DNA of 38,350 nt, taken from assembly GCA_016209605.1 (NCBI GenBank), contig JACQVS010000103.1, positions 1 through 38,350 on the forward strand, given 5' to 3'. Below the pieces are notes generated by a model. That model was not told the DNA's origin and did no database searches. It saw only the letters and a program-made list of their open reading frames with translations. The stretch is from Planctomycetota bacterium (GTDB taxonomy: Bacteria; Planctomycetota; UBA8108; JACQVS01). Positions 25,362 to 32,357 of this stretch are shown here, one piece after another (the stretch's first letter is position 1; each line of letters opens with the position of its first letter). The translations under genes and the position numbers were made by a program.

Positions 25362-25607
25362 TCAGGCTGGAAGCAATTTTGAATTGCGCCGTTTGCGTAG
25401 GACTTCTTGCAAGTGGCGGATTCCCCGCAGCTCGGTCTCTGCGATGGTTCCCTCAAGCTTCCCCTTGTCTAGCTGGCAAAAAGCCTCCTCCGCGCTCGCT
25501 AGGCCAAGCAGCCGGGCAATATTTTCGGCATCTCGTTTAAGCGAGTCTCGCGTCACCTCCTGCATGATGGTGTTTGACTTTGAATTTCGTCTTTTCGCTT
25601 TTTTCAT
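25362..25607 (-). CDS. Small basic protein, antitoxin-like first gene of the module
   Basis: ATG 25607 is chosen because AGGAGG lies 9 bases before it; another ATG three codons upstream touches the ribosome-binding site. The 81-residue product has a Lys/Arg-rich head (K-K-A-K-R-R-N-S-K-S) and then helices (L-K-R-D-A-E-N-I-A-R-L-L-G, I-R-H-L-Q-E-V-L-R-K-R-R). A short basic helical protein, first in a two-gene operon under a palindromic operator, fits an antitoxin or autorepressor. That is inference; no domain is recognised. Confidence 0.55.
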   Translation of the reverse strand: MKKAKRRNSKSNTIMQEVTRDSLKRDAENIARLLGLASAEEAFCQLDKGKLEGTIAETELRGIRHLQEVLRKRRNSKLLPA

Positions 25608-25633
25608 GGTCTTCATCCTCCTCGATAAGCTAA

Positions 25634-25668
25634 TTAGTAGTATATACTACTAACTGCCATTTTAACAA
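25634..25668 (-). promoter_or_regulatory. Promoter with a 20-bp perfect palindromic operator
   Basis: TTGTTA (25663-25668), 18 bases, then TATACT (25639-25644). The -10 lies inside TTAGTAGTATATACTACTAA (25634-25653), which is its own exact reverse complement. This is the layout of an autorepressed toxin-antitoxin or regulator promoter. Confidence 0.7.
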
Positions 25669-25687
25669 GATGTATTGGCTTCGGCCG

Positions 25688-26302
25688 TTAACGCTTTGAC
25701 TGACCGGTAACCGCCGCATGGTTTTTTTCCGCGCTGGCCATCTTCTGCTCTTTCCCCCACTCCTCCATGGTCAGGACCGCGGGCATGAGGAGGGACCGCC
25801 GCCCGTACCAGAGGGCCGCGCCAAGAGAGCGAGCCAGGGAGCCCGAGCCGGCGACGATCTCGCCGATCAGGTCGCGGGCGCCGGGGAGGGCCTCGGCGAT
25901 CCGGAGCTGGCCTCCCTCGAGGGCGAGCCGGAGGGCAACCTCAAGCTCGCGGCGCGGGATTTGATACCAGGGGACTTCGAGCTTTGCCGCGCCGCTCTCG
26001 ACAATCTCGACTCCCCGCGAGCTAACTCCGAGATACAGCCGGATGATTTCCCTGTAGATGTTCCGTCCACCTTCGGGGATCACGATGAGAAGGAAAGCGA
26101 AGCCGGAAAGCAGCGGCTCTTGATCGAGGAGGTAATCGAGCCGGCGGTTGATCTCCAGGCAGGTTCGCCCGACCGCGAGCCGCTCGAGGTGAATCACGCC
26201 GAAGCGCATCTTGCGGCGGCTGGCGATTATGGTCTCGATGACCACAATGGCCGGAGCGCCGGCGGGATTGCTCAGATCGAGGGCGAGAGTGAAACGCCTC
26301 AC
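25688..26302 (-). CDS. RNase H-like protein encoded next to terminase, function unknown
   Basis: The 204-residue product starts with a strand ending in an acidic residue (F-T-L-A-L-D-L-S) and continues through alternating strands and helices. It contains W-Y-Q-I-P-R-R-E-L-E-V-A-L-R-L-A-L-E-G-G, then Q-L-R-I-A-E-A-L-P. This stretch is like the end of large-terminase nuclease-like (RNase H fold) proteins that accompany TerL in some phages. Not all acidic active-site residues are evident, so catalysis is uncertain. The GTG start overlaps the TerL stop (GTGA), so the two are coupled and likely act together in DNA packaging. Confidence 0.5.
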   Translation of the reverse strand: MRRFTLALDLSNPAGAPAIVVIETIIASRRKMRFGVIHLERLAVGRTCLEINRRLDYLLDQEPLLSGFAFLLIVIPEGGRNIYREIIRLYLGVSSRGVEIVESGAAKLEVPWYQIPRRELEVALRLALEGGQLRIAEALPGARDLIGEIVAGSGSLARSLGAALWYGRRSLLMPAVLTMEEWGKEQKMASAEKNHAAVTGQSKR

Positions 26303-27786
26303 GGCGAAGCCTCCGCCGCCACGGGAAAGAGCGGCTGAAGCGAGGCGTCGAGGGCCGCAAGGACCAGGTTGCGGCTGAGGAGCGCGCCGGCCTTCGACGC
26401 CCGTGCCGCAGCCAGCGCCAAGACGTTTGAGTGGTCGTCGTGCCCGCCGCGGGGATGATCAACGATGGTCTTCCCCCCCGGACGCGGCCGGCGCTCAAGG
26501 TTCCGCAGCTCGCGGATGAGCGAGGAATGGTCGAGAACTTGAATTCGCCCTTGCGCGAAAAGGGGTTCGGTTTCGAGGTAAGCCGCGCTTTTATCAATGG
26601 GCGACTCCTCATAGTGAAGGCCCTCGGCTCGAAAGCGCTCCCTCACCCAGCCGCCGGCGTAGCGGTCGCCGATTACAGATGACAAGCCGTAATTCTTAAC
26701 GATCCTGGCGATTTCCTTGACGATGCCCTCAAGGTCAACGTTCTGGCTGCCCTGCCGGCTCCAACCTTTCATGGCATCTTGCACAACCAGCAGCCCTCCA
26801 TCGGTCAATTCGGTGTGTACCACGGCTAGAGTGAAAGCATCAGCGCCGCCGCCCGAGGGATCGACCGCCGCAATGTAGGGGACTCCTGGTCGTGGCGGTA
26901 GCTCGAAGCGGCCAGGCACCAGAGCCCCCTCGATCCAGTCCGCCGGCAAGAAAGCGGCGATGTCGTCAGAGAATTCACCCAGATATTCCCTGGCGTAACG
27001 CATCGGATCGAGCCGCTTTTCCCGCTCAAGCCGTTCAGCGCTTAAGCTCGGATTCATGAGGGTCGAGGCTGCCTTCCAAACCAGGATATCCGCCGAGTCG
27101 CGGCCGAAAAAGCTCCTGAAATCTTCATAGATAACGCCGGCTTTCATGTACGGCGTGGAGATTTTCACCAGGCGCGTTGCCGGAAAACCGATCATGCCGC
27201 GGCGGATGGAAGCCTGAACTTCCACATCGCTATCGGCTTGCCATTCCAGGCGATAGAAGCTCACTTCGTCCATAATCCCAACGGGGATGGTCCAGCCGCG
27301 GAGGGACTTCAGTGAACAGGGAAAGCAAAAAATCGACGCGCCGTTTGTCAGTTCAATTTCGAGGGAACGGATGTCCGCCACTTGAGCGGCGAGGAGCTGA
27401 GAGCCGAGGAGGTAGCCCTTGATGTAGTCGAAAGCGATCCGCGTGGCGCGGGCATCCTGAGCCACCAGCGGGATAACGGCGCGCTCCCCCTTCCCAAGGT
27501 GCCGCTCATGGGCACCAAAGAGGGCCTCGAAGAGCACCACGGGCGCAGCGATCCGGCTGTCCTTGCCGGAGCGGGCGCCAGCGATGACGGTCGCCTCGCC
27601 CCAGCCGCCGATGGGCGGATGGTATTCAGCCCGGCCGGTGCACTCGCGGAAGAGCTGGAGCTGGGCTTCGCCTTCAAGCGGGAGACCATAGATCGAGCGG
27701 AGGAGGACTTCCTGGGCCGGTGAGATTTCAAGACCGAGGAGGTTCGGATCCTTGACGAATTCAATAATCGAAATCGGTGCAGGCAT
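26299..27786 (-). CDS. Phage terminase large subunit
   Basis: TerL is the ATP-driven motor and nuclease that packs DNA into a phage head. The 495-residue protein has a Walker A-like loop G-A-R-S-G-K-D-S (about 70-77), Walker B I-M-D-E (171-174) and a coupling motif I-S-T-P-Y (about 209-213). The RNase H-fold nuclease carries Asp309 in A-A-V-D-P-S-G-G-G, Asp374 in V-I-G-D-R-Y-A-G and Asp450/Asp451 in G-G-H-D-D-H-S-N. All functional residues appear present, so this gene is apparently intact while the integrase is not. It overlaps both neighbours. No portal or capsid gene follows, unlike in a complete phage. Confidence 0.9.
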   Translation of the reverse strand: MPAPISIIEFVKDPNLLGLEISPAQEVLLRSIYGLPLEGEAQLQLFRECTGRAEYHPPIGGWGEATVIAGARSGKDSRIAAPVVLFEALFGAHERHLGKGERAVIPLVAQDARATRIAFDYIKGYLLGSQLLAAQVADIRSLEIELTNGASIFCFPCSLKSLRGWTIPVGIMDEVSFYRLEWQADSDVEVQASIRRGMIGFPATRLVKISTPYMKAGVIYEDFRSFFGRDSADILVWKAASTLMNPSLSAERLEREKRLDPMRYAREYLGEFSDDIAAFLPADWIEGALVPGRFELPPRPGVPYIAAVDPSGGGADAFTLAVVHTELTDGGLLVVQDAMKGWSRQGSQNVDLEGIVKEIARIVKNYGLSSVIGDRYAGGWVRERFRAEGLHYEESPIDKSAAYLETEPLFAQGRIQVLDHSSLIRELRNLERRPRPGGKTIVDHPRGGHDDHSNVLALAAARASKAGALLSRNLVLAALDASLQPLFPVAAEASP

Positions 27787-28072
27787 GGTCGCAGCTTTCC
27801 TCCATTCTTCGCTGCACTTCTTTTCTAAGCAGCTCGAGGCGCTGGGCGATGAAGCCGCCGGCCTGGGTGTCGAGGTTGCCGCCGGCTGAAAGCCGCTTCA
27901 GGATATCGCGGAAGAATTGTCGGAGGTCCGCCTCGAGGTCCTCGGCCCGGAGCGGCGCCAGGGCGAGGCGGGAGGATTCTAGGCGCGGCCCCAATTCGCC
28001 CTCTGCCTGGAGCGCCTCCGCGGCGAGCTTCAGGCGCCCGAGAAGGACGAGGTCATCACGCATCCGGGTCAT
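27761..28072 (-). CDS. Small helical protein between the terminase genes
   Basis: The 103-residue protein is mostly helical and rich in Leu, Arg and Glu (L-L-G-R-L-K-L-A-A-E-A-L, Q-R-L-E-L-L-R-K-E-V-Q-R-R-M). It overlaps the preceding gene by 17 bases and TerL by 26 bases. Size and place fit a terminase accessory or small-subunit-like component, but no family is recognised. Confidence 0.55.
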   Translation of the reverse strand: MTRMRDDLVLLGRLKLAAEALQAEGELGPRLESSRLALAPLRAEDLEADLRQFFRDILKRLSAGGNLDTQAGGFIAQRLELLRKEVQRRMEESCDHACTDFDY

Positions 28073-28799
28073 TTTTGCCCTCTGGCGGGGGAATCTCGCT
28101 TTCAGGATGTGCTCCTACGCTCTCCGGATTGCTGCTGGAGCCAACTGGAGACCGTCCGGAAGAAATCTCCGCGCTCTCAGCCCTCGCGGGTGAGGGTGAC
28201 TTGCCCTCCGGGTCCAGCTCCGCGGACGCCCATCCGGGCTCCGCCGCGGTGCTCCCCGCCGGCCGAGACTCCCCGGTTCCGGATTCCGCCTCGGCCCCGG
28301 CCTCCGGCCCCGCCGGGGAGGGACCCGCCGGCTGGACCCCAACCGGTGGGCGGAATTCTCCCTCCCCGGCCATCATGCCATAGCCATTCCCCGGCTGCGC
28401 CTTCGTCTCCAAGTAGCGGCCGAGGGAGAGCGGCTCGGGCTTCCGCTTCTCCAGCCCCAGCCGGTCGAGGAGTTTGGCCAGGTGCTCCGCGATGCTCTGC
28501 CGCTCGCGCAGCGCGGGCAGCAAGGCGCGGTTGCGCTGATTCACAAGGTTGGGCTGCTCGGCCAGCCAGGCGTCAACGTGATTTAAGAACAAGAAGGCTC
28601 TGGCCGCCATGTTCACCAGCGCTCGCTTCGCCGTCGATAGCAGCTCCTCGCCGCCGAGGTCCTCGGTCAGTCCCCGCTGGAAAGCGACCAGCTCCTTCGC
28701 GGCCGTTGTCCTCATATCGACGGCCTTGAATCCTCGGGCCTTCACTCGGGTTTTCAGGGCATTAAGATCGGTGCGGGAATAGGCGCGGCGCGCGGTCAT
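28056..28799 (-). CDS. Terminase-associated protein (small-subunit-like) with a disordered tail
   Basis: The first 135 residues are helical. They contain A-A-R-A-F-L-F-L-N-H-V-D-A-W-L-A-E-Q-P and N-Q-R-N-R-A-L-L-P-A-L-R-E-R-Q, a pattern I associate with uncharacterised genes directly upstream of terminase large subunits in phages and packaging islands. The last 110 residues are Pro/Ser/Glu/Gly-rich and disordered. It is the first gene of the minus-strand operon, with GGAG before the ATG. It may recognise the packaging site as a TerS; that is inference. Confidence 0.62.
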   Translation of the reverse strand: MTARRAYSRTDLNALKTRVKARGFKAVDMRTTAAKELVAFQRGLTEDLGGEELLSTAKRALVNMAARAFLFLNHVDAWLAEQPNLVNQRNRALLPALRERQSIAEHLAKLLDRLGLEKRKPEPLSLGRYLETKAQPGNGYGMMAGEGEFRPPVGVQPAGPSPAGPEAGAEAESGTGESRPAGSTAAEPGWASAELDPEGKSPSPARAESAEISSGRSPVGSSSNPESVGAHPESEIPPPEGKNDPDA

Positions 28800-28815
28800 G
28801 CGTTCTCCAGGAATC

Positions 28816-29001
28816 CGGACAAATCACGGACAAAGAATTTCGGCACTCCACAACCTCCAGCGATTTCGGGTTTTGTATCGACCAGGAGGCGGCGCGGTGG
28901 ATTGGCAATCCGTTCTTGATGCAGCAATTTTGCTTTTCAGAGGGTGGCGCCGGCATCCATGTCCGCCCCGCCTTGTCCGCCCTTTGTCCGGGTTTTGTCC
29001 G
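28816..29001. repeat. Right-arm integrase-binding repeats
   Basis: Two minus-strand TTTGTCCG copies lie at 28816-28823 and 28827-28834. Three plus-strand copies lie at 28972-28979 (first base C), 28983-28990 and 28994-29001. In each cluster the spacing is exactly 11 bases, so the sites fall on the same face of the DNA. Confidence 0.68.
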
Positions 29002-29054
29002 GGAAACTACGGCAACGGGTGATAAAGTTGGAAAAGAATCCGGTAAACATCTCG

Positions 29055-29082
29055 TTGAATTTTCCGAGGTTAATGTTAAAAA
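29055..29082 (+). promoter_or_regulatory. Weak candidate promoter reading out of the element toward secE
   Basis: TTGAAT, 16 bases, TAAAAA. It is the best-spaced match I found between the element's last repeats and secE, but it is weak; the operon's true new promoter is not certain. Confidence 0.28.
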
Positions 29083-29117
29083 GGTTGTTCACCGTTGTTA
29101 AAAATACAACCCAGGCA

Positions 29118-29162
29118 GGGATTCCAAATCCATCTGTTGGGGGTTCGAGTCCCTCCTGGCCT
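29118..29162 (+). other. attR: displaced 3' end of the host tRNA-Trp
   Basis: Copies 18791-18835 with a single C-to-T change in the 3' strand of the anticodon stem (TCCAC to TCCAT). It is followed directly by eight T rather than CCA. It is the host's original tRNA end, pushed away by the insertion and no longer under selection. The T-arm plus T-run may act as a terminator. Confidence 0.88.
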
Positions 29163-29288
29163 GTTTTTTTTGTGATGGACTCTCGAGCTTTCAGGAAGGA
29201 GCCGGCGGATGGACCCCAACCACTTTTCGAGGGGTGCTTTCCGGTGCCTTGAATGCCGATACGTAACTGACAGGCCTTTTGCACCTCT

Positions 29289-29310
29289 TGCGAGCCGTCT
29301 TCAGCTCGCA
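29289..29310 (+). repeat. Hairpin in the secE leader
   Basis: Arms TGCGAGC (29289-29295) and GCTCGCA (29304-29310) around an 8-base loop, 30 bases before the secE start. No T-run follows. Confidence 0.45.
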
Positions 29311-29340
29311 GGCACGGATCGCAGATAAGGAGACCAAGCC

Positions 29341-29790
29341 TTGGAATGGAAAATTTACAAGGAAGGGCAAGGGAAGTGGGCCCGAAATACGGTTGCCGCC
29401 CTGGTGGCCTTGTTCGCTGCCATGCTGGCCGTGAGCATGTACAGCACCTTGCCGGATCCTTCTTCCCATTTTGAAATCGTCAACCACTTCCTCAACCGGA
29501 TCTTTGGAGTGGAGCATTGGCCGATCGATTACCGCATCGTCCTCATCGCGCCGGTCGTCATCGCCATCCTGATCTTCGGCTACCGTCAGTACAACAGCCC
29601 GCGCTGGTCGGACTTCTTGATCGATACGGAGAACGAGCTGAAGAACCGCGTCACCTGGCCCAGCCGCAAGGAGGAGGTCAACCACTCCATCGTGGTGGTG
29701 GTGACGGTCGTCATCATCGGGGCGTTCACCTTCCTCATTGATATGCTCTTGAACGCGTGCAGTCAATGGGTGTTTCATCAAATGCAATAG
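29341..29790 (+). CDS. secE: Preprotein translocase subunit SecE, long form with three membrane helices
   Basis: SecE clamps SecY in the inner-membrane Sec channel. The core is at the C-terminus: E-N-E-L-K-N-R-V-T-W-P-S-R-K-E-E-V (about 99-115) followed by the membrane helix I-V-V-V-V-T-V-V-I-I-G-A-F-T-F-L-I. Two extra hydrophobic helices (about 17-36 and 66-82) make it 149 residues long, in place of the single-helix form of about 65 residues. TTG 29341 is used because AGGAG lies 9 bases upstream. It begins the downstream half of the interrupted operon, followed closely by nusG. Confidence 0.9.
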   Translation: MEWKIYKEGQGKWARNTVAALVALFAAMLAVSMYSTLPDPSSHFEIVNHFLNRIFGVEHWPIDYRIVLIAPVVIAILIFGYRQYNSPRWSDFLIDTENELKNRVTWPSRKEEVNHSIVVVVTVVIIGAFTFLIDMLLNACSQWVFHQMQ

Positions 29791-29817
29791 TGCTGGTTCC
29801 GAGAGGGGATCACCGAC

Positions 29818-30348
29818 ATGGCAAAAGAATGGTACGTCCTTCGCGTCCAGGCGGGGCGCGAAGAAACGGTGCAAGAATCACTGAGAAAGAAAGTCCATCT
29901 GGCCGGCCTGGATGAGTATGTGCCCACGGTGCTGGTTCCGACCGAGAGGGTCTCGGAGATGCGCGGCGGCAAGAAGCGGTACAAGGAGCGCAAGCTCTAT
30001 CCGGGCTATATTATTGTCGAAATGGATCTGACCGATGACGTCTGGTACCTGATCAAGGAAACCGCCGGCATCGGCGACTTCGTCGGGTCCTTCCAGAAGC
30101 CCATCCCCCTTTCCCCTCCCGAGGTGGAGAAGATCCTCAATACCCTGAAAGGCAAGGAGGAGTCCCCGGAGGTCAAGATCGACCTGGCCCCGGGGGACAG
30201 CGTTAAAATCAAGGAGGGCCCCTTCGAGAACTTCGATGGGGTGGTGGATGAGACCTTCCCGGCCAAAGGAACGGTGCGTGTCATCGTCACCATTTTCGGC
30301 CGGGCCACACCGGTGGACCTGGAGTACTGGCAGGTGGAGAAGCTATAG
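29818..30348 (+). CDS. nusG: Transcription termination/antitermination factor NusG
   Basis: NusG binds RNA polymerase and links it to Rho or the ribosome. The 176-residue protein has the NGN domain (K-E-W-Y-V-L-R-V-Q-A-G-R-E-E at the start, with L-Y-P-G-Y-I-I-V-E-M). It then has a KOW domain with G-D-S-V-K-I-K-E-G-P-F-E-N-F-D-G-V-V (about 122-139). Order after secE and before rplK is universal in bacteria. A 122-base gap with two small hairpins (30362-30375 and 30384-30400) separates it from rplK. Confidence 0.96.
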   Translation: MAKEWYVLRVQAGREETVQESLRKKVHLAGLDEYVPTVLVPTERVSEMRGGKKRYKERKLYPGYIIVEMDLTDDVWYLIKETAGIGDFVGSFQKPIPLSPPEVEKILNTLKGKEESPEVKIDLAPGDSVKIKEGPFENFDGVVDETFPAKGTVRVIVTIFGRATPVDLEYWQVEKL

Positions 30349-30470
30349 GAGCCCCCTCGCCGGGGAAAAATGGCGATTTTTCTAAAAAATCTGTTGTCTT
30401 CAGGCCAAACCTTGGTTATTTTTGTTCCTTTTTGAAAGCAATCGCAATTTTCAGGGAAACTTAGACAGCC

Positions 30471-30902
30471 ATGCCTCCCCCTCGTGAAGTCGTTGCCAAA
30501 GTCAAATTGCAGCTTCCCGGCGGCCAGGCGACCCCGGCTCCACCGGTAGGCCCGGCGCTTGGACAGCATGGGGTGAATATCGGCGAGTTCGTTTCGAAGT
30601 TCAACGAAGCGACGCGGCCGCAACAGGGGACGATCATTCCGGTTGAAATCACCATTTACTCCGACCGGAAGTTCGAGTTCATCCTCAAGTGCCCGCCGGC
30701 TTCGGTTTTGATCAAGAAAGTCGCCGGCCTGGCCAAGGGCTCCGGCACCTCGGGCCGCGAGACCATCGCCACCATCACCCTCGCGCAAGTGGAGGAGATT
30801 GCCAAGCTGAAGATGCCAGATTTGAACACCAAAAACGTGAAGGCCGCCATGAACATCATCAGGGGGACCTGCCGGAGCATGGGTGTTCAGGTTATCGGTT
30901 GA
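30471..30902 (+). CDS. rplK: 50S ribosomal protein uL11
   Basis: uL11 binds 23S rRNA at the GTPase centre. The 143-residue protein shows [20 protein letters not shown] followed by Q-H-G-V-N-I. The C-terminal RNA-binding domain carries the [17 protein letters not shown] block and ends S-M-G-V-Q-V. Normal length. A 139-base spacer follows before rplA, with a rough 18-base tandem repeat at 30917-30952 (gctgattttt / gcctgatttt). Confidence 0.97.
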   Translation: MPPPREVVAKVKLQLPGGQATPAPPVGPALGQHGVNIGEFVSKFNEATRPQQGTIIPVEITIYSDRKFEFILKCPPASVLIKKVAGLAKGSGTSGRETIATITLAQVEEIAKLKMPDLNTKNVKAAMNIIRGTCRSMGVQVIG

Positions 30903-31041
30903 TTTCCCCTGCAAGGGCTGATTTTTCCAGTAAAGCCTGATTTTCCGGTAAAAGCAGGGATCCAGCGTTGACCACTGGCCGGCCCTTGGCTGGTGGGAGA
31001 GAACCTCGAGCCTTGCAAGATTGGTTTTCGGGAGGTTGATC

Positions 31042-31737
31042 ATGAGAAAAAGAAGCAAGCGCTATTTGCGCAGCCTGGAAAAGATCCAGAAGGCGAGTCC
31101 GACCGGAGAGCCCTTGCCGGTGCCCGACGCTGTCGATCTCCTCAAGAAGCTCGACTCCACCAAGTTCGACGAGACCGTGGAGCTGTCCTTCCACCTCGGG
31201 ATCGATCCGAAGCAGACCAATGAGACCATCCGTGGCGCCTTCTCCCTGCCGCACGGCCTGGGCAAGAAGGTCCGGGTGATCGTCTTTGCGGAGGGTGAGC
31301 TCGCACACGAAGCCAGGGATGCCGGCGCCATGGAGGTGGGGGGCGAAGACCTGGCCAAGAAGATCCAGGGAGGGTGGCTCGATTTCGACATTGCCATTGC
31401 TCACCCCTCGATGATGAAGCACGTCGGCAAGCTGGGGCGCGTGCTCGGGCCGCACGGCAAGATGCCGACGCCCAAGTCCGGGACCGTCACCGATAATATC
31501 AAGCAAGTGGTGGCCGAATTCGTGGCAGGGAAGGTGGAGTACCGCAATGATGACGCTGGCAACCTGCACACCGTCGTCGGGAAAAAGTCCTTCACCAAGG
31601 AGCGCTTGTTGGAAAACGCCAACGCTTTCATCGAGCATTTGAAGAACCTCAAACCGCCGTCTTCCAAGGGTCTTTTCATCCTGAAGGCTTCCATTTCCAC
31701 GGCGATGGGGCCTGGCATACCGCTCAAGGTCAGCTGA
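31042..31737 (+). CDS. rplA: 50S ribosomal protein uL1
   Basis: uL1 forms the L1 stalk and often represses its own operon by binding the mRNA. ATG 31042 is chosen because GGGAGG lies 7 bases upstream and the protein then starts M-R-K-R-S-K-R-Y, giving 231 residues. The signature G-R-V-L-G-P-H-G-K-M-P-T-P-K-S-G-T-V is present, with K-V-E-Y-R-N-D before it. No obvious L1-binding mimic was identified in the leader. Confidence 0.96.
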   Translation: MRKRSKRYLRSLEKIQKASPTGEPLPVPDAVDLLKKLDSTKFDETVELSFHLGIDPKQTNETIRGAFSLPHGLGKKVRVIVFAEGELAHEARDAGAMEVGGEDLAKKIQGGWLDFDIAIAHPSMMKHVGKLGRVLGPHGKMPTPKSGTVTDNIKQVVAEFVAGKVEYRNDDAGNLHTVVGKKSFTKERLLENANAFIEHLKNLKPPSSKGLFILKASISTAMGPGIPLKVS

Positions 31738-31758
31738 GCCAGGCTTCTGGAGGTCACC

Positions 31759-31792
31759 GTCATGTTAAAGAAACTGTCATGTCAAAGAAATT
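31759..31792 (+). repeat. 17-bp tandem duplication over the rplJ start
   Basis: Copy 1 (31759-31775) and copy 2 (31776-31792) differ at two positions. Both contain an ATG. The ribosome-binding site GGAGG (31749-31753) is correctly placed for the first ATG (31762), which opens a 10-codon frame ending in TGA at 31792-31794, overlapping the rplJ start. Confidence 0.8.
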
Positions 31793-32357
31793 GAAAGAAT
31801 ACGTTTCTCGAGATTTGAACCGCAAGCTGGAAAAAGCTGCATGCTTCATCGCGATCAATTACCAGGGGCTGAATTCCCTGGAAACCTACGATCTGCGCAA
31901 GACCTTGCGGGATGGCGGGGTGAAGATGCACGTGGTCCCGAACCGGGTAGCCATGAAGGTTCTTCCCCCGGCGCGCCAGAACGGTTCGAAGGGAATCAAT
32001 CCGGCCCTGAAGGAGTTGTTCAAGGGGCCCACCGCCCTGCTGGTCGGCAAAGAGGGCATGGAGGAGCAAGTGATTGCAGCCGCCAAGGTTCTGGCCCAGT
32101 GGCAGAAGAAAAACAAGGACAAGCTCGGCATCAAAGGCGGGCTGTTCTCCGGCCACGTGCTGGGGAGCAAGGAGGTCCTCGAGCTGGCCAGGTTCCCGGA
32201 CCGCAGGACCTTGCTGGCGCAGGTGGCCGGGCTCTTCCAGGCCCCCGTAAGGAATTTGGCGGTAGCTACACAACAGATTTTGGGCCGGGTGGTTTATGCC
32301 CTCCAGGCCATTAAAGATAATCTAGAAAATAAAGAAAAGGAGACATCCAAGTCATGA
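31779..32357 (+). CDS. rplJ: 50S ribosomal protein uL10
   Basis: uL10 anchors L7/L12 dimers to the ribosome stalk. The 192-residue product begins [13 protein letters not shown]. It contains the [12 protein letters not shown] region and [10 protein letters not shown], then the C-terminal helix that binds L12 dimers. The ATG lacks a well-placed ribosome-binding site; it is reached after a duplicated start region. The stop overlaps the rplL ATG (ATGA). Confidence 0.95.
   Translation: MSKKLKEYVSRDLNRKLEKAACFIAINYQGLNSLETYDLRKTLRDGGVKMHVVPNRVAMKVLPPARQNGSKGINPALKELFKGPTALLVGKEGMEEQVIAAAKVLAQWQKKNKDKLGIKGGLFSGHVLGSKEVLELARFPDRRTLLAQVAGLFQAPVRNLAVATQQILGRVVYALQAIKDNLENKEKETSKS

Larger units (their letters stand above)
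28800..29117. other. Gene-free right end of the element
   Basis: No gene is seen between the first gene of the packaging operon and attR. The stretch holds five integrase arm-type repeats and an AT-richer 100-base section before attR (29030-29110). That section includes a possible weak promoter reading out toward secE. Confidence 0.6.
18791..29162. mobile_element. Integrated 10.3-kb element with integrase and terminase, no capsid genes (satellite-like)
   Basis: The element is bounded by att repeats in tRNA-Trp and contains an integrase at one end and a terminase large subunit at the other. Between them are an HTH/excisionase-like gene, a DUF3631 ATPase, a zincin, several small coupled genes and a cargo region. 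Almost all genes run on the minus strand, against the host operon. No head, portal, tail or lysis gene is seen. It separates rpmG-trnW from secE. Integrase and DUF3631 genes are damaged, so it is probably immobile now unless helped in trans. I infer a phage-derived satellite or packaging island; a deletion remnant of a larger prophage is the alternative. Confidence 0.88.

Noticed and set aside
30917..30952. 18-base tandem repeat between rplK and rplA as an L1-binding site
   Set aside because: The copies match only with an indel and do not form the L1 rRNA-like fold; noted as a minor repeat only.
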